From assembly GCA_003343605.1 (NCBI GenBank), contig QAKW01000075.1, forward strand, positions 1 to 19,893: a stretch of DNA of 19,893 nucleotides. The letters are read 5' to 3'. The notes under the pieces are model-generated. The model had not been told where the DNA came from. It did no database searches and saw nothing but the letters and a program-made list of their open reading frames with translations. Numbering within the stretch: the first letter of the stretch is position 1; the number at the start of each line of letters is the position of its first letter. Both the position numbers and the translations under genes were made by a program. This DNA is from Clostridiales bacterium. GTDB taxonomy: Bacteria > Bacillota > Clostridia > Oscillospirales > QAKW01. Below, piece by piece: positions 7,728 through 15,625 of the stretch.

Positions 7728-8184
7728 TATAATAAAAAAATGGCTTCCGGAAGTGAAAAAATACTGGTTTATTCCACTGATGGTGGCGGCCGGCATATTT
7801 TTTATGCTGCAGCCGGCAAAAGAAAAAAACCAGCAGACCGTGGCTTCTGTCAATATGGATCAGCAATTTGTTTCCGATACGGAAAGCCGGGTTGCCGAGA
7901 TGTTGAAGAGCGTTGAAGGCGCCGGAGAATGCCGGGTTACCATTACCCTGGCATCCGGCGGTAAAAAAGAATATGTAAGAGAAGAGGGCAATGTATTGGT
8001 CATCACCGATAAGGATGGAAATCAATCGGCCATTGTTGCCCGTGAAAGTGCACCTGAAATCGCAGGAGTAACCATAGCGAGCAAGGGGGCGGGAAGTGTG
8101 ACGGTTCGGAATAACATCATTGAATCGGTCAGTACGGTTCTGGGAATCGGCACGAATAAAATTTGCGTTGTATCGATGAGTTAG
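7720..8184 (+). CDS. spoIIIAG: Stage III sporulation protein AG (SpoIIIAG), channel ring protein
   Basis: SpoIIIAG forms a large multimeric ring in the space between mother cell and forespore, through a ring-building-motif domain like those of type III secretion. The 154 residues have a short cytoplasmic tail, one membrane helix (about residues 14-30) and then the soluble domain. The domain includes SVEGAGECRVTITLASGGKKEYV, a strongly conserved SpoIIIAG stretch, and GVTIASKGAGSVTVRNNIIESVSTVLGIGTNKICV at the C-terminus. GAGGTG lies just before the ATG. The protein is shorter than the B. subtilis SpoIIIAG (about 229 residues), mostly in the region after the membrane helix. Confidence 0.93.
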   Translation: MNDIIKKWLPEVKKYWFIPLMVAAGIFFMLQPAKEKNQQTVASVNMDQQFVSDTESRVAEMLKSVEGAGECRVTITLASGGKKEYVREEGNVLVITDKDGNQSAIVARESAPEIAGVTIASKGAGSVTVRNNIIESVSTVLGIGTNKICVVSMS

Positions 8185-8193
8185 GGTGATTCA

Positions 8194-8763
8194 ATGAAGA
8201 TCAATAAGAAACAAATTGTATTTTTATCATTGGCTTTGGTGGTTTGCATTGCGGTTTATCTGAACTGGCGCTTTTTAAACAATGTGGATTTGGATGGAAA
8301 CGGAAGCGTTGTTGTAAACAATAACGAAAATCAAAACGGCGAAACAAATGAAGAGGGCGGCAAAACCCTGGGCCAGGCACAGCTCGTAGAAACTGTGGCA
8401 AAGGATGTAAACGCGTATTTTACCGAATGCCGCCTGAATAAACAGCAGACCCGCGATGAAGCGCTGGAATTGCTCAAATCGGTTGCAGGCAGTGAGGAAT
8501 CGGCCGATAATACACGCGATAAAGCCAACAACGATATGATCAATCTTGCCAAAACAACCGATATAGAGGGAACTATTGAAAGCCTGATTAAGGCGAAAGG
8601 GTTTTCCGACTGTATGGTTTACATCAGTGATGAAGCGGTAAACGTAATTGTTGCAACAACCGGCCTTACTTCTGAACAGGCGGCTCAGATTAATGAAATT
8701 GTGATTTCCGAATCGGGGAAAGAGGCTGCCGCCATTAAAATTGTCGAAATCAAGACCGAATAA
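8194..8763 (+). CDS. spoIIIAH: Stage III sporulation protein AH (SpoIIIAH)
   Basis: SpoIIIAH is the mother-cell partner that binds SpoIIQ across the forespore membranes. The 189 residues have an N-terminal membrane helix (QIVFLSLALVVCIAVYLNW, about 7-25), a low-complexity acidic and Asn-rich linker (VVVNNNENQNGETNEEGG), and a C-terminal EscJ/PrgK-like ring domain. That domain includes the typical YFTECRLNKQQTRDEALELL and ends in AAAIKIVEIKTE. An AGGGTGATT ribosome site lies between the spoIIIAG stop and this ATG. No terminator is visible after the stop, so the operon transcript may continue into the next gene. Confidence 0.94.
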   Translation: MKINKKQIVFLSLALVVCIAVYLNWRFLNNVDLDGNGSVVVNNNENQNGETNEEGGKTLGQAQLVETVAKDVNAYFTECRLNKQQTRDEALELLKSVAGSEESADNTRDKANNDMINLAKTTDIEGTIESLIKAKGFSDCMVYISDEAVNVIVATTGLTSEQAAQINEIVISESGKEAAAIKIVEIKTE

Positions 8764-8769
8764 AAAAAC

Positions 8770-8799
8770 TTGCAATTCCCGCTCCTATTGTGATATAAT
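8770..8799 (+). promoter_or_regulatory. Vegetative (sigma-A) promoter of the Asp23-family gene
   Basis: TTGCAA at 8770-8775 and TATAAT at 8794-8799 are 18 bases apart. TG one base before the -10 gives an extended -10. It lies in the gap between spoIIIAH and the next gene and would give a leader of about 30 bases with AAAGGAGA before the start codon. Confidence 0.8.
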
Positions 8800-8835
8800 A
8801 CCAGCATAGAGCTATTTCAAAGGAGAGATGGAATC

Positions 8836-9192
8836 ATGGATATATCCAATGAACTGGGAACTGTTGAAATTTCTGAAGAAGTTTTAAGTACAATTGCAAG
8901 TGTTGCGGCAAATGAAGTAGAAGGAGTCGCCGGTCTGGCAGCTTCGCTGGGGGGAAACCTGAAGGATCTTTTAACCAAGAAGTATGCCGGCAAAGGGATT
9001 TCAATTGAGGCAACCGAAGGCGGGCTGGTGATTACCGCCAGCATTATTGTGAAATTCAAATCCAATGTGCAGGATGTTGCGGTAAAAGTTCAGGATTCAA
9101 TTCTCAGCGCGATCCACGATATGACCAATTATGAAGTCAGCGCTGTCAATGTGAATGTTGTAAACGTTCAGATTACAGATGAAAACAAATAA
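8836..9192 (+). CDS. Asp23/Gls24 family envelope stress response protein (YqhY-like)
   Basis: The 118 residues match the Asp23/Gls24 (DUF322) family. The sequence begins with a beta-strand and helix (LGTVEISEEVLSTIASVAANEVEGVAGL), continues through LLTKKYAGKGISIEATEGGLVITASIIVKF, and ends in VQDSILSAIHDMTNYEVSAVNVNVVNVQI. Family members are linked to envelope stress and, for YqhY, to acetyl-CoA carboxylase control in B. subtilis. There yqhY follows spoIIIAH, accB and accC; here it follows spoIIIAH directly. It has its own vegetative promoter and a good AAAGGAGA ribosome site, so it is probably expressed in growing cells independently of sporulation. Two hairpins follow the stop. Confidence 0.9.
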   Translation: MDISNELGTVEISEEVLSTIASVAANEVEGVAGLAASLGGNLKDLLTKKYAGKGISIEATEGGLVITASIIVKFKSNVQDVAVKVQDSILSAIHDMTNYEVSAVNVNVVNVQITDENK

Positions 9193-9196
9193 GTAA

Positions 9197-9228
9197 AAAC
9201 CCGGAGCCATTAAAATGGCTCCGGGTTT
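9197..9228 (-). terminator. Intrinsic terminator facing secDF
   Basis: A perfect 14-base-pair inverted repeat (arms 9197-9210 and 9215-9228, loop TAAA) is followed on the minus strand by TTTTT. It would end the secD-secF transcript, although it lies immediately after the stop of the convergent gene. Confidence 0.75.
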
Positions 9229-9236
9229 AAAAATAT

Positions 9237-9273
9237 CGGGGAGCCCCCGCTTGGAGGTTCCCCGGTATTTTTT
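9237..9273 (+). terminator. Intrinsic terminator of the Asp23-family gene
   Basis: A 12-base-pair stem with one mismatch and one wobble pair (arms 9237-9248 and 9253-9264, loop GCTT) is followed on the plus strand by TATTTTTT. The T tract reaches the stop codon of the convergent secF gene. Confidence 0.75.
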
Positions 9274-10180
9274 ACTTTGCCTTTTTCTTAAAGCCGCACC
9301 AGATGCAGGGTGCAAGCAGGGTGGAGGAATAACACCCGGAAATAATGCCAACCATCATGGGCAGTGCAAAATAAACAATGGATGTAAGCCCTTTTACCGC
9401 ACCGAAAATCAGCACCAAGACAATGGCTGCAAGCGACATCAGCGAGGTATTGACGGTTCTGCGGACTGACTGCTTAATGCTTTTATTCACCAGATCGACC
9501 ACCGGAAGCTTATTGCCGGTAAGACGTTTGTTTTCCCGGATCCGGTCAAAGATGACCAGCGTATCGTTGACAGAATATCCCAGAATCGTTAAAACAACGG
9601 CAATAAAACCATCGTTAATGGGGATGCCAAAAAATACGAAAACGAAAAATACCATTGCAATATCTTGGCAAAGAGCGATCAAAGCCGTCAGCGCCGCGGT
9701 AATACCGGATACAACGGAAAACCGGAAGGTAACATAAACAATGATAAAGATCGCCGCAAGGCCGATCGCGATCAAGCCGCGCGTTAAGAATCTGCGCCCG
9801 ATGGAGGCCTCCACATTGGTGGTGGATCCCTGCTCAATTTCATTGGCTGCAAACTTTTCAGTCAAGGCATTATAAAGCTGATCCTGCTCCTCGGTTGTGA
9901 GGCTTTTATTGCCGGCAAGGCTGATGACCAGGGAAATATCATCTGTCTGATAACCACTGGCATTCTGAACGGTTGCATCCCGCCCCAGCGTATTTCTTAC
10001 CAGGGATTCCACTTCCGCGGTACTGATCTGCTCACCTTTATAGCTGTAGGATAATTTAGCGCCTCCGCTGAAGGTGATATCGAGTTTGACGCCTCTGACG
10101 AAAAGGCCGATGATTCCGGCCAGAATCAGAGCAATGGAGATTCCATAATAGATACGCCTTTTTCCATAAAAATCAAACAT
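9272..10180 (-). CDS. secF: Protein translocase subunit SecF
   Basis: SecF works with SecD to pull exported proteins through the SecYEG channel using the proton gradient. The 302 residues show the family layout. A first membrane helix (about 8-28) precedes KLDITFSGGAKLSYSY, then comes a periplasm-facing loop of about 100 residues, and a block of five helices follows. That block includes FRFSVVSGITAALTALIALCQDIAMV and the highly conserved VVLTILGYSVNDTLVIFDRIREN. It begins two bases after the secD stop, and its ribosome site AAGGAGG lies within the last codons of secD, so the two are coupled. The length is normal for an unfused SecF. Confidence 0.95.
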   Translation of the reverse strand: MFDFYGKRRIYYGISIALILAGIIGLFVRGVKLDITFSGGAKLSYSYKGEQISTAEVESLVRNTLGRDATVQNASGYQTDDISLVISLAGNKSLTTEEQDQLYNALTEKFAANEIEQGSTTNVEASIGRRFLTRGLIAIGLAAIFIIVYVTFRFSVVSGITAALTALIALCQDIAMVFFVFVFFGIPINDGFIAVVLTILGYSVNDTLVIFDRIRENKRLTGNKLPVVDLVNKSIKQSVRRTVNTSLMSLAAIVLVLIFGAVKGLTSIVYFALPMMVGIISGCYSSTLLAPCIWCGFKKKAK

Positions 10181-10182
10181 GA

Positions 10183-11523
10183 TTACCGCACCTCCTTCGC
10201 AGGTTTATAACCATAAAACTTCGGGTTGCTCAATGCCTTATAGCTGGAGAGGGACTGCAGCATCAGCTTGGTTGAAATAATGGAAAGCCCAAAATTCAAA
10301 ACAATACCGATCAAAAGCGTATAAGCGAAAGAAAGCATTGCGCCGGTGCCGAAGAACATCAGCAGTAGACCAACGGCGGCGGTTGTAACATTACAGTCGA
10401 GAACCGCGGAGAACGCGCGGTTGTAACCGGCAGAGATAGCGCCCCGCAGCGTTTTGCCCGCATTGATTTCTTCTTTAATCCGCTCGGCAATAATGATATT
10501 GGAATCAACCCCCATCCCGATTGAAAGAATAATACCGGCAATTCCGGGGAGGGTAAGCGTAAGGCCCATTAAATGGAAAATCAAAAGCTGGCCCGCAGCC
10601 TGCAGCAACAGGGTAATAGAAGCAACAAAGCCCGGCAGACGATAATAGATACACATAAACAGAACAATAATGCAAAGCGCAATCAGGCCTGCCAGAATCA
10701 TCACGTTCAGTGCATGGGTACCCATGGTGGCGCTGACCGAAGAATAATTGGAAGATTCCATTGCAAAAGGCAGAGCGCCGGAGTTGATTTTGGCCGCAAG
10801 ATCTTTCGATTCAGAAGCGGTAAAGGAACCGCTGATATAGCAGGAGCCTTCTGTAATCGCTGTTTCAACCTGTGCAACGCTGATGAGGTGATCATCCATC
10901 AGGATCCCGATCAAATCGCCGACGTGGCTGGATGTTTTCTCGGAAAAGATGGTGGTTCCTTCTGAATCAAATTCCAGATTGACCACATAATTTCCTTCCA
11001 GATAACCGGCGTTTGCCTTTGATACCTTGGAACCATCCATGAACTGCTCTTCAATGGTATAGTAACCAATCGTTTTTCCATTTTCATCGGTAAGAGCGTA
11101 AGTATTTTCACCGGCGGAGTCCGCAGATTTTACCACTGCGAACGTCAGCTGTGCCGTTTCGCCAAGTTCCGCAATCGCGGCCACAGGATCATAATTCTCC
11201 TCTGAAGCCTGCCAGGGAAACTCTACCAAGACGCTGTGATTCTCGCGATCAATGGTTACCGTGCGATCGAGGATATTATTACTGTCGAGCCGCAGCTCAA
11301 TAATCGCCTTTGCGGATTCCAGCTGCGCATCCGTTGGCACAACGTTTTCATCGGCAGACTGAAACGTAGCGCTTACACCGCCTTTAATGTCGATACCAAA
11401 CCGCATGTAGCTGCTGCGCTGGGTTATGATCCCCACAGCGGTATAAGCTACGATTGCAAGGATAATGGCATCAACAATAAAGAACGAAAGTTTTTTCCAG
11501 ATACTGGCTTTTCTCTGTCTCAT
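10183..11523 (-). CDS. secD: Protein translocase subunit SecD
   Basis: SecD is the partner of SecF in the accessory complex of the Sec translocon. The 446 residues have an N-terminal membrane helix (about 10-33), the conserved GIDIKGGVSATFQ, a P1-type extracytoplasmic domain up to about residue 265, and a five-helix membrane block. That block contains LTLTLPGIAGIILSIGMGVDSNIIIAERIKEE, the region carrying the aspartate needed for proton-driven function. The gene is separate from secF, unlike the fused SecDF of B. subtilis, and is at the short end of the SecD size range. AAGGAGGT precedes the ATG, and a near-consensus promoter lies about 80 bases upstream. Confidence 0.95.
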   Translation of the reverse strand: MRQRKASIWKKLSFFIVDAIILAIVAYTAVGIITQRSSYMRFGIDIKGGVSATFQSADENVVPTDAQLESAKAIIELRLDSNNILDRTVTIDRENHSVLVEFPWQASEENYDPVAAIAELGETAQLTFAVVKSADSAGENTYALTDENGKTIGYYTIEEQFMDGSKVSKANAGYLEGNYVVNLEFDSEGTTIFSEKTSSHVGDLIGILMDDHLISVAQVETAITEGSCYISGSFTASESKDLAAKINSGALPFAMESSNYSSVSATMGTHALNVMILAGLIALCIIVLFMCIYYRLPGFVASITLLLQAAGQLLIFHLMGLTLTLPGIAGIILSIGMGVDSNIIIAERIKEEINAGKTLRGAISAGYNRAFSAVLDCNVTTAAVGLLLMFFGTGAMLSFAYTLLIGIVLNFGLSIISTKLMLQSLSSYKALSNPKFYGYKPAKEVR

Positions 11524-11602
11524 TGTGACCTCCTTGAAAATAGGTAAAATAGATGGGATATTTCACCGAAATTAAGAATATGTTTTAGATAACACAACGT
11601 TT

Positions 11603-11631
11603 ATTATATCTACTATATATAAAAAAGTCAA
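11603..11631 (-). promoter_or_regulatory. Sigma-A promoter of secD-secF
   Basis: Read on the minus strand, TTGACT (11626-11631) and TATAAT (11603-11608) are separated by exactly 17 bases with an AT-rich spacer. The leader to the secD start would be about 70 bases. Confidence 0.85.
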
Positions 11632-11679
11632 ATACTTTTTGGTGCGCCTGTGAAATTTTGTTGAAAATGCCAGAATATT

Positions 11680-11708
11680 ATGAGAATCTGCCAAAAACAG
11701 ATTCTCAT
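11680..11708. terminator. Hairpin at the nth 3' end, possible weak terminator
   Basis: An 11-base-pair perfect stem (arms 11680-11690 and 11698-11708) overlaps the nth stop codon. A long T-rich run lies on the plus-strand side, but no plus-strand gene ends here. On the minus strand, where nth runs, the hairpin is followed by AATATTCTGG rather than a clean U tract, so termination may be inefficient. Confidence 0.45.
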
Positions 11709-12340
11709 TTTTTCTTTTTAAAATAACTGCAGGCCGGCTGGAGCGTACAGCCTTCGCATGCAGGCTTGCGCGCATCGCATACCGCACGCCCGTGATGAAC
11801 CAGATTATGGCAAAATTTAGTTTGATGCTCGGGCGGGATCAGAGCCTTGAGCTGCCGTTCCACGATTTCCGGATTTTTGCTGGTTGCAAGCCCCAGCCGA
11901 TTGGAAATGCGGATGCAGTGTGTATCGGTGATAATGGCCGGTTTGCCGTAAACATCGCCGCAGATCAGATTGGCGGTTTTCCGGCCAACGCCGGAAAGGC
12001 TGGTGAGATCTTCAATATTATCGGGTACCACCCCATTAAATTTTTCTAAAATGGTGCGGCTCATTTCAATAATGCTCTTGGCCTTGCCGCGGAAAAAGCC
12101 GCAGGAGTGAACCATTTCACAAAGTTCATCAAAATCAGCTTCGGCAAAAGCCTCCAGCGAGGGATAGCGTGCAAAAAGCGCCGGTGTAATCTGATTGACG
12201 CGCGCATCGGTACATTGTGCGGAAAGCCGGGTTGCGATCAAGAGTTCATAAGGCTTTGAATAATGCAGCGCGCACTCGGCACTGGGGTAAAGCTGATTCA
12301 AAGAATCGATAATAAATTGAATTTTTTCGGCTTTTTTCAT
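11705..12340 (-). CDS. nth: Endonuclease III (DNA glycosylase/AP lyase)
   Basis: Nth removes oxidised pyrimidines from DNA and nicks the abasic site. The 211 residues match the family length. Visible features are LSAQCTD (39-45), the helix-hairpin-helix loop LSGVGRKTAN with catalytic lysine K121, catalytic aspartate D139 in TDTHC, and a C-terminal iron-sulfur cluster motif with C188, C195, C198 and C204 in the exact C-X6-C-X2-C-X5-C pattern. The protein ends with a short Lys-rich tail. Its ATG overlaps the rarA stop as ATGA, with AAGGAG just upstream inside rarA, so the two genes form a translationally coupled repair operon. Confidence 0.96.
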   Translation of the reverse strand: MKKAEKIQFIIDSLNQLYPSAECALHYSKPYELLIATRLSAQCTDARVNQITPALFARYPSLEAFAEADFDELCEMVHSCGFFRGKAKSIIEMSRTILEKFNGVVPDNIEDLTSLSGVGRKTANLICGDVYGKPAIITDTHCIRISNRLGLATSKNPEIVERQLKALIPPEHQTKFCHNLVHHGRAVCDARKPACEGCTLQPACSYFKKKK

Positions 12341-13596
12341 TTTTGCTCCTTAATTTTAGACCAATATTCCCGGGATGCGCTCTCCAGCTTATTGTCTCCA
12401 AATTCATAATAGCGCTTTCCGGCAAGATCGGCCGGCATATAGGTTTGTTGGATATAGTGGTTGGGATATGGATGGGGATAAATATAGCCCTGCCCATGAT
12501 TGAGTTTTTCAGCGCTGCTGTAATGCCGGTCCTGAAGATCCGCCGGGATCACCTGGCCCTTGCCATGTTGAACATCCTCCATGGCAGCATCGATTGCTGT
12601 GATGACAGAGTTGGATTTCGGCGCGGTGGCCAACAGAAGAACCGCTTCCGCCAGGGGCAGGCGTGCTTCGGGAAGCCCCAGCGCCTGCGCGCAGTCCACA
12701 CAGGCTTTTACAATCGCAACCGCCTGCGGATACGCAAGCCCGATATCTTCTGCCGCGATCACCATCAGGCGCCGGCAAGGAGCGATCAGATTGCCGGCTT
12801 CCAGCAGGCGGGCAAGATAAACAAGCGCCGCATCGGGATCAGAGCCGCGAATGGATTTTTGAAAGGCGGAAAGGATGTCGTAGTGATAATCACCATCTTT
12901 ATCATAGTGATTGCCGCTGCGCTGAGAGGCCTCGGCAATCATCTCTTCTGTAATTTCGGGGTGCTCCCGGGAAAGCGCTAGAGAGATGATCTCCATGCAA
13001 TTCAGGCATTTGCGCACATCACCTCCGCAGCCGTAGGCAATTTTTTTCAGCCCTTCTTCCGCACAGATGATTGAAAAGCCGCGCTGTTCTTCCAGATAGG
13101 CCATCGCTCTTTTGATTACGGGATATAAATCTTCCGCGCGCACCGGCTTGAATTCAAAAACGGTACACCGGCTTAAAATGGCATTGTATACATAAAAATA
13201 GGGATTTTCCGTTGTGGAAGCTATAAGCGTGATACTGCCGTTTTCTATAAACTCCAGCAGCGATTGCTGCTGTTTTTTATTAAAATACTGAATTTCATCC
13301 AGATAAAGAAGAATGCCGTTGGGAGCGGTAAAGGGACTGATATCGCTGATGATTTCCTTGATATCGCTGATGGATGCGGTTGTTGCGTTGAGCCGGTAAA
13401 GCTTCCGCTCTGATTGATCAGAAATAATACGGGCCAGCGTTGTTTTGCCAACACCGCTGGGACCATAAAAAATCATATTCGGAATCTGCCCGCCCTCTGC
13501 AATAGCACGCAGCAGCTTCCCTTCGCCAAGCAGATGACGCTGGCCAACCATCTCTTCAATGGAAGAGGGCCTCAGAATATCAGATAAGGGCCGCAA
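12337..13596 (-). CDS. rarA: Replication-associated recombination protein A (RarA/MgsA), AAA+ ATPase
   Basis: RarA is a clamp-loader-like AAA+ ATPase that acts at stalled replication forks. The 419 residues start with the family N-terminus (MRPLSDILRPSSIEEMVGQRHLLG). They continue with Walker A GPSGVGKTT (45-53), Walker B ILLYLDEI (95-102), the sensor stretch LIASTTENPYFYV (124-136) and a likely arginine finger in LSRC (R143). The C-terminal half has the oligomerisation region with CRRLMVIAAEDIGLAYPQA and the terminal GQGYIYPHPYPNHYIQQTYMPADL. The start is a TTG at 13596 behind a G-rich site (AAAGGGGGCGG); upstream ATG codons are out of frame. It is first in an operon with nth. Confidence 0.94.
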   Translation of the reverse strand: MRPLSDILRPSSIEEMVGQRHLLGEGKLLRAIAEGGQIPNMIFYGPSGVGKTTLARIISDQSERKLYRLNATTASISDIKEIISDISPFTAPNGILLYLDEIQYFNKKQQQSLLEFIENGSITLIASTTENPYFYVYNAILSRCTVFEFKPVRAEDLYPVIKRAMAYLEEQRGFSIICAEEGLKKIAYGCGGDVRKCLNCMEIISLALSREHPEITEEMIAEASQRSGNHYDKDGDYHYDILSAFQKSIRGSDPDAALVYLARLLEAGNLIAPCRRLMVIAAEDIGLAYPQAVAIVKACVDCAQALGLPEARLPLAEAVLLLATAPKSNSVITAIDAAMEDVQHGKGQVIPADLQDRHYSSAEKLNHGQGYIYPHPYPNHYIQQTYMPADLAGKRYYEFGDNKLESASREYWSKIKEQK

Positions 13597-13626
13597 AATC
13601 CCCGCCCCCTTTCATCATTTTTTTTA

Positions 13627-13655
13627 ATTATAACAAAAATACGCTTTTGATTCAA
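13627..13655 (-). promoter_or_regulatory. Sigma-A promoter of rarA-nth
   Basis: On the minus strand, TTGAAT (13650-13655) and TATAAT (13627-13632) are separated by 17 bases. The -10 lies about 30 bases before the rarA TTG start. It is back to back with the transketolase promoter. Confidence 0.83.
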
Positions 13656-13677
13656 CACTTTTTTGCATAAAACTCCA

Positions 13678-13706
13678 TTGACTTTAGACGCCGTGCAGTA
13701 TAAAAT
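13678..13706 (+). promoter_or_regulatory. Sigma-A promoter of the transketolase genes
   Basis: TTGACT (13678-13683) and TAAAAT (13701-13706) are 17 bases apart. A strong AAGGAGG ribosome site lies downstream before the ATG at 13738. Confidence 0.7.
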
Positions 13707-13737
13707 AAAAAGGAATAAAAACAAGGAGGATCTCTAA

Positions 13738-14574
13738 ATGATTGAAGAGGTCAAACTGCAGCTCAAAAAGAATGCGAATATCATCCGCATGGATGTTATT
13801 GAGCAGGTGCACAGTGCAAAATCAGGGCATCCGGGCGGTTCGCTTTCGATTGCAGATATCATGGCGTATCTCTATTTTGTTGAAATGAATATCGATCCGA
13901 AAAATCCCAAATGGGCGGAGCGGGACCGGTTTGTTCTTTCCAAAGGGCATACCTGCCCGGCGCTTTATTCGGCGCTTGCCCGTCGTGGTTTTTTTGATCC
14001 GGACATTTTACCCACTTTCCGGCATATCGGCAGCTTTCTGCAGGGGCATCCGGATATGAAACATACGCCCGGTGTTGATATGTCCAGCGGTTCTCTGGGG
14101 CAGGGGATTTCCGCTGCCTGCGGCATGGCGCTGGCGGCCAAAAAGAGCGGCGCCTCTTATCGGGTATACACGATATTGGGAGATGGGGAAATCGAAGAAG
14201 GCCAGGTTTGGGAAGCGCTGATGTTTGCCGCGCATTATAAACTGGACAATCTTTGCGTAATTGTTGACAGCAACGGTCTTCAGATCGACGGCCCGGTTGC
14301 AGATGTTATGAACAGCGCGCCGATCAAAGCAAAGGCCGAAGCGTTTGGTTTTCATGCGCTGGAGATGGATGGGCATGATTTCGATTCGATGGAAGCCGCC
14401 TTTAAGGAGGCGGGTGCATGCACCGGCAAGCCTGCTTTAATCGTTGCCAAAACGATCAAGGGAAAGGGCGTATCCTTTATGGAAAATCAGGTTGGCTGGC
14501 ATGGCAGCGCGCCGGACGACCAACAATATGAAACTGCAATGAAAGAACTGAAGGAGGCCGCCAAATGTCTATAA
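13738..14574 (+). CDS. tktA: Transketolase, N-terminal (thiamine-diphosphate-binding) subunit
   Basis: This is the N-terminal half of a split transketolase, which moves two-carbon units between sugar phosphates in the non-oxidative pentose phosphate pathway. The 278 residues hold KSGHPGGSLSIADI (28-41), SKGHTCPALYSAL (68-80), SSGSLGQGISAACGMALA (116-133) and the cofactor motif GDGEIEEGQ (148-156) with N179 in DSNGLQIDG. Histidines H31, H71 and H104 sit where substrate-binding histidines are expected. AAGGAGG lies upstream of the ATG. The stop overlaps the start of the C-terminal subunit by ten bases. Split transketolases of this size are common in Firmicutes and archaea, so this is not a broken gene. 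The symbol is generic. Confidence 0.93.
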   Translation: MIEEVKLQLKKNANIIRMDVIEQVHSAKSGHPGGSLSIADIMAYLYFVEMNIDPKNPKWAERDRFVLSKGHTCPALYSALARRGFFDPDILPTFRHIGSFLQGHPDMKHTPGVDMSSGSLGQGISAACGMALAAKKSGASYRVYTILGDGEIEEGQVWEALMFAAHYKLDNLCVIVDSNGLQIDGPVADVMNSAPIKAKAEAFGFHALEMDGHDFDSMEAAFKEAGACTGKPALIVAKTIKGKGVSFMENQVGWHGSAPDDQQYETAMKELKEAAKCL

Positions 14575-15503
14575 AAGAAGCAACCAGAGATAGCTACGGC
14601 AAGGCGCTGAGCGAATTTGCCGAGGAATATGATTTATATGTTTTAGATGCGGACCTTGCTGCCGCAACCAAAACCGGTATTTTTAAAAAGGCGTATCCGG
14701 AACGGTTTATTGAATGCGGCATTGCGGAAGGAAATATGATGGGCGTGGCCGCGGGGCTGGCTGCCGCGGGGAAAACGGTTTTTGCCAGCACCTTCGCGAT
14801 GTTTGCCGCCGGCCGGGCATTTGAGCAGATCCGCAATTCGATCGGATATCCGCACCTGAATGTTAAAATAGGCGCAACGCATGCGGGCATTTCCGTGGGG
14901 GAAGACGGCGCAACGCACCAATGCAATGAAGATATTGCCCTGATGCGCACCATTCCGGGCATGGTTGTTTTAAATCCGGCGGACCCGGTTGAGGCGCGGC
15001 TGTGCGTCAAGGCGGCGATTGAACACCAGGGGCCGGTTTATCTGCGGTTCGGCAGAATGGCGGTTGATTCGATATTCGATGAAAACTACCAATTTGAAAT
15101 CGGCAGAGGCGTTGTGTTGAAAGAGGGGAAGGATGTTGCGATTATCGCAACCGGACTGATGACGCAGCGTGCATTAAAGGCGGCGGAAATTTTAAGCCTT
15201 GAAGGGATTGACGCGGCGGTGATCAATATGGCTTCCATCAAGCCTCTGGATAACGATCTGGTATTGCGTTACGCGGCAAAATGCGGCGCCATTGTGACAA
15301 CAGAAGAGCATTCAGTGATCGGCGGTCTGGGCGGCGCGGTTTGCGAGCTGATCTGTGAGCAGGGGAAATGCCCGGTGATCCGTCACGGCGTTGAAGATCA
15401 ATTCGGCAAAAGCGGCCCTGCCGCTGATCTTCTGGATCTTTTTGAGCTGAATGCAGAAGGAATTGCGGAAAAGGCCCGGTATGCCGTTTCCCTGAAAAAA
15501 TAA
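14565..15503 (+). CDS. tktB: Transketolase, C-terminal subunit
   Basis: This half supplies the pyrimidine-binding and C-terminal domains of the split transketolase. The 312 residues include LYVLDADLAAATKT, ERFIECGIAEGNMMGVAAGLA with the conserved cofactor-activating glutamate E55, FASTFAMFAAGRAFEQIRNSI (73-93), THAGISVGEDGATHQCNEDIALMR, and the C-terminal domain with TEEHSVIGGLGGAVCE. The start ATG overlaps the end of the N-terminal subunit, with AAGGAGG 7-8 bases upstream inside that gene, which should keep the two subunits in balance. A clear terminator follows. 1-Deoxy-xylulose-5-phosphate synthase shares parts of this fold, but the split arrangement points to transketolase. Confidence 0.93.
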   Translation: MSIKEATRDSYGKALSEFAEEYDLYVLDADLAAATKTGIFKKAYPERFIECGIAEGNMMGVAAGLAAAGKTVFASTFAMFAAGRAFEQIRNSIGYPHLNVKIGATHAGISVGEDGATHQCNEDIALMRTIPGMVVLNPADPVEARLCVKAAIEHQGPVYLRFGRMAVDSIFDENYQFEIGRGVVLKEGKDVAIIATGLMTQRALKAAEILSLEGIDAAVINMASIKPLDNDLVLRYAAKCGAIVTTEEHSVIGGLGGAVCELICEQGKCPVIRHGVEDQFGKSGPAADLLDLFELNAEGIAEKARYAVSLKK

Positions 15504-15533
15504 CGGCGGCAGAATAGTTTCAAAAAGAAGAAA

Positions 15534-15569
15534 GCGCCGGCAAAAAAATGCCGGCGCCGGATTTTTTTT
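15534..15569 (+). terminator. Intrinsic terminator of the transketolase operon
   Basis: A perfect GC-rich nine-base-pair stem (15534-15542 and 15549-15557) with an all-A loop is followed by CGGATTTTTTTT. It lies 30 bases after the stop codon. Confidence 0.9.
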
Positions 15570-15580
15570 AAAAAAGGATC

Positions 15581-15609
15581 TTGACGAACGCGGGAAAAAA
15601 GTGTATACT
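15581..15609 (+). promoter_or_regulatory. Sigma-A promoter of tRNA-Gly
   Basis: TTGACG (15581-15586) and TATACT (15604-15609) are 17 bases apart. The -10 ends 16 bases before the mature tRNA 5' end, giving a short leader. Confidence 0.82.
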
Positions 15610-15625
15610 TTCATCCGTAATACCC

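Noticed and set aside
12343..12981. 212-codon open frame on the plus strand
   Set aside because: It lies fully antisense to rarA, has no ribosome site and no recognisable protein pattern.
13738..15503. Frameshifted transketolase
   Set aside because: The two halves meet at the domain boundary, overlap by ten bases and the second has its own AAGGAGG. This is the normal split form.
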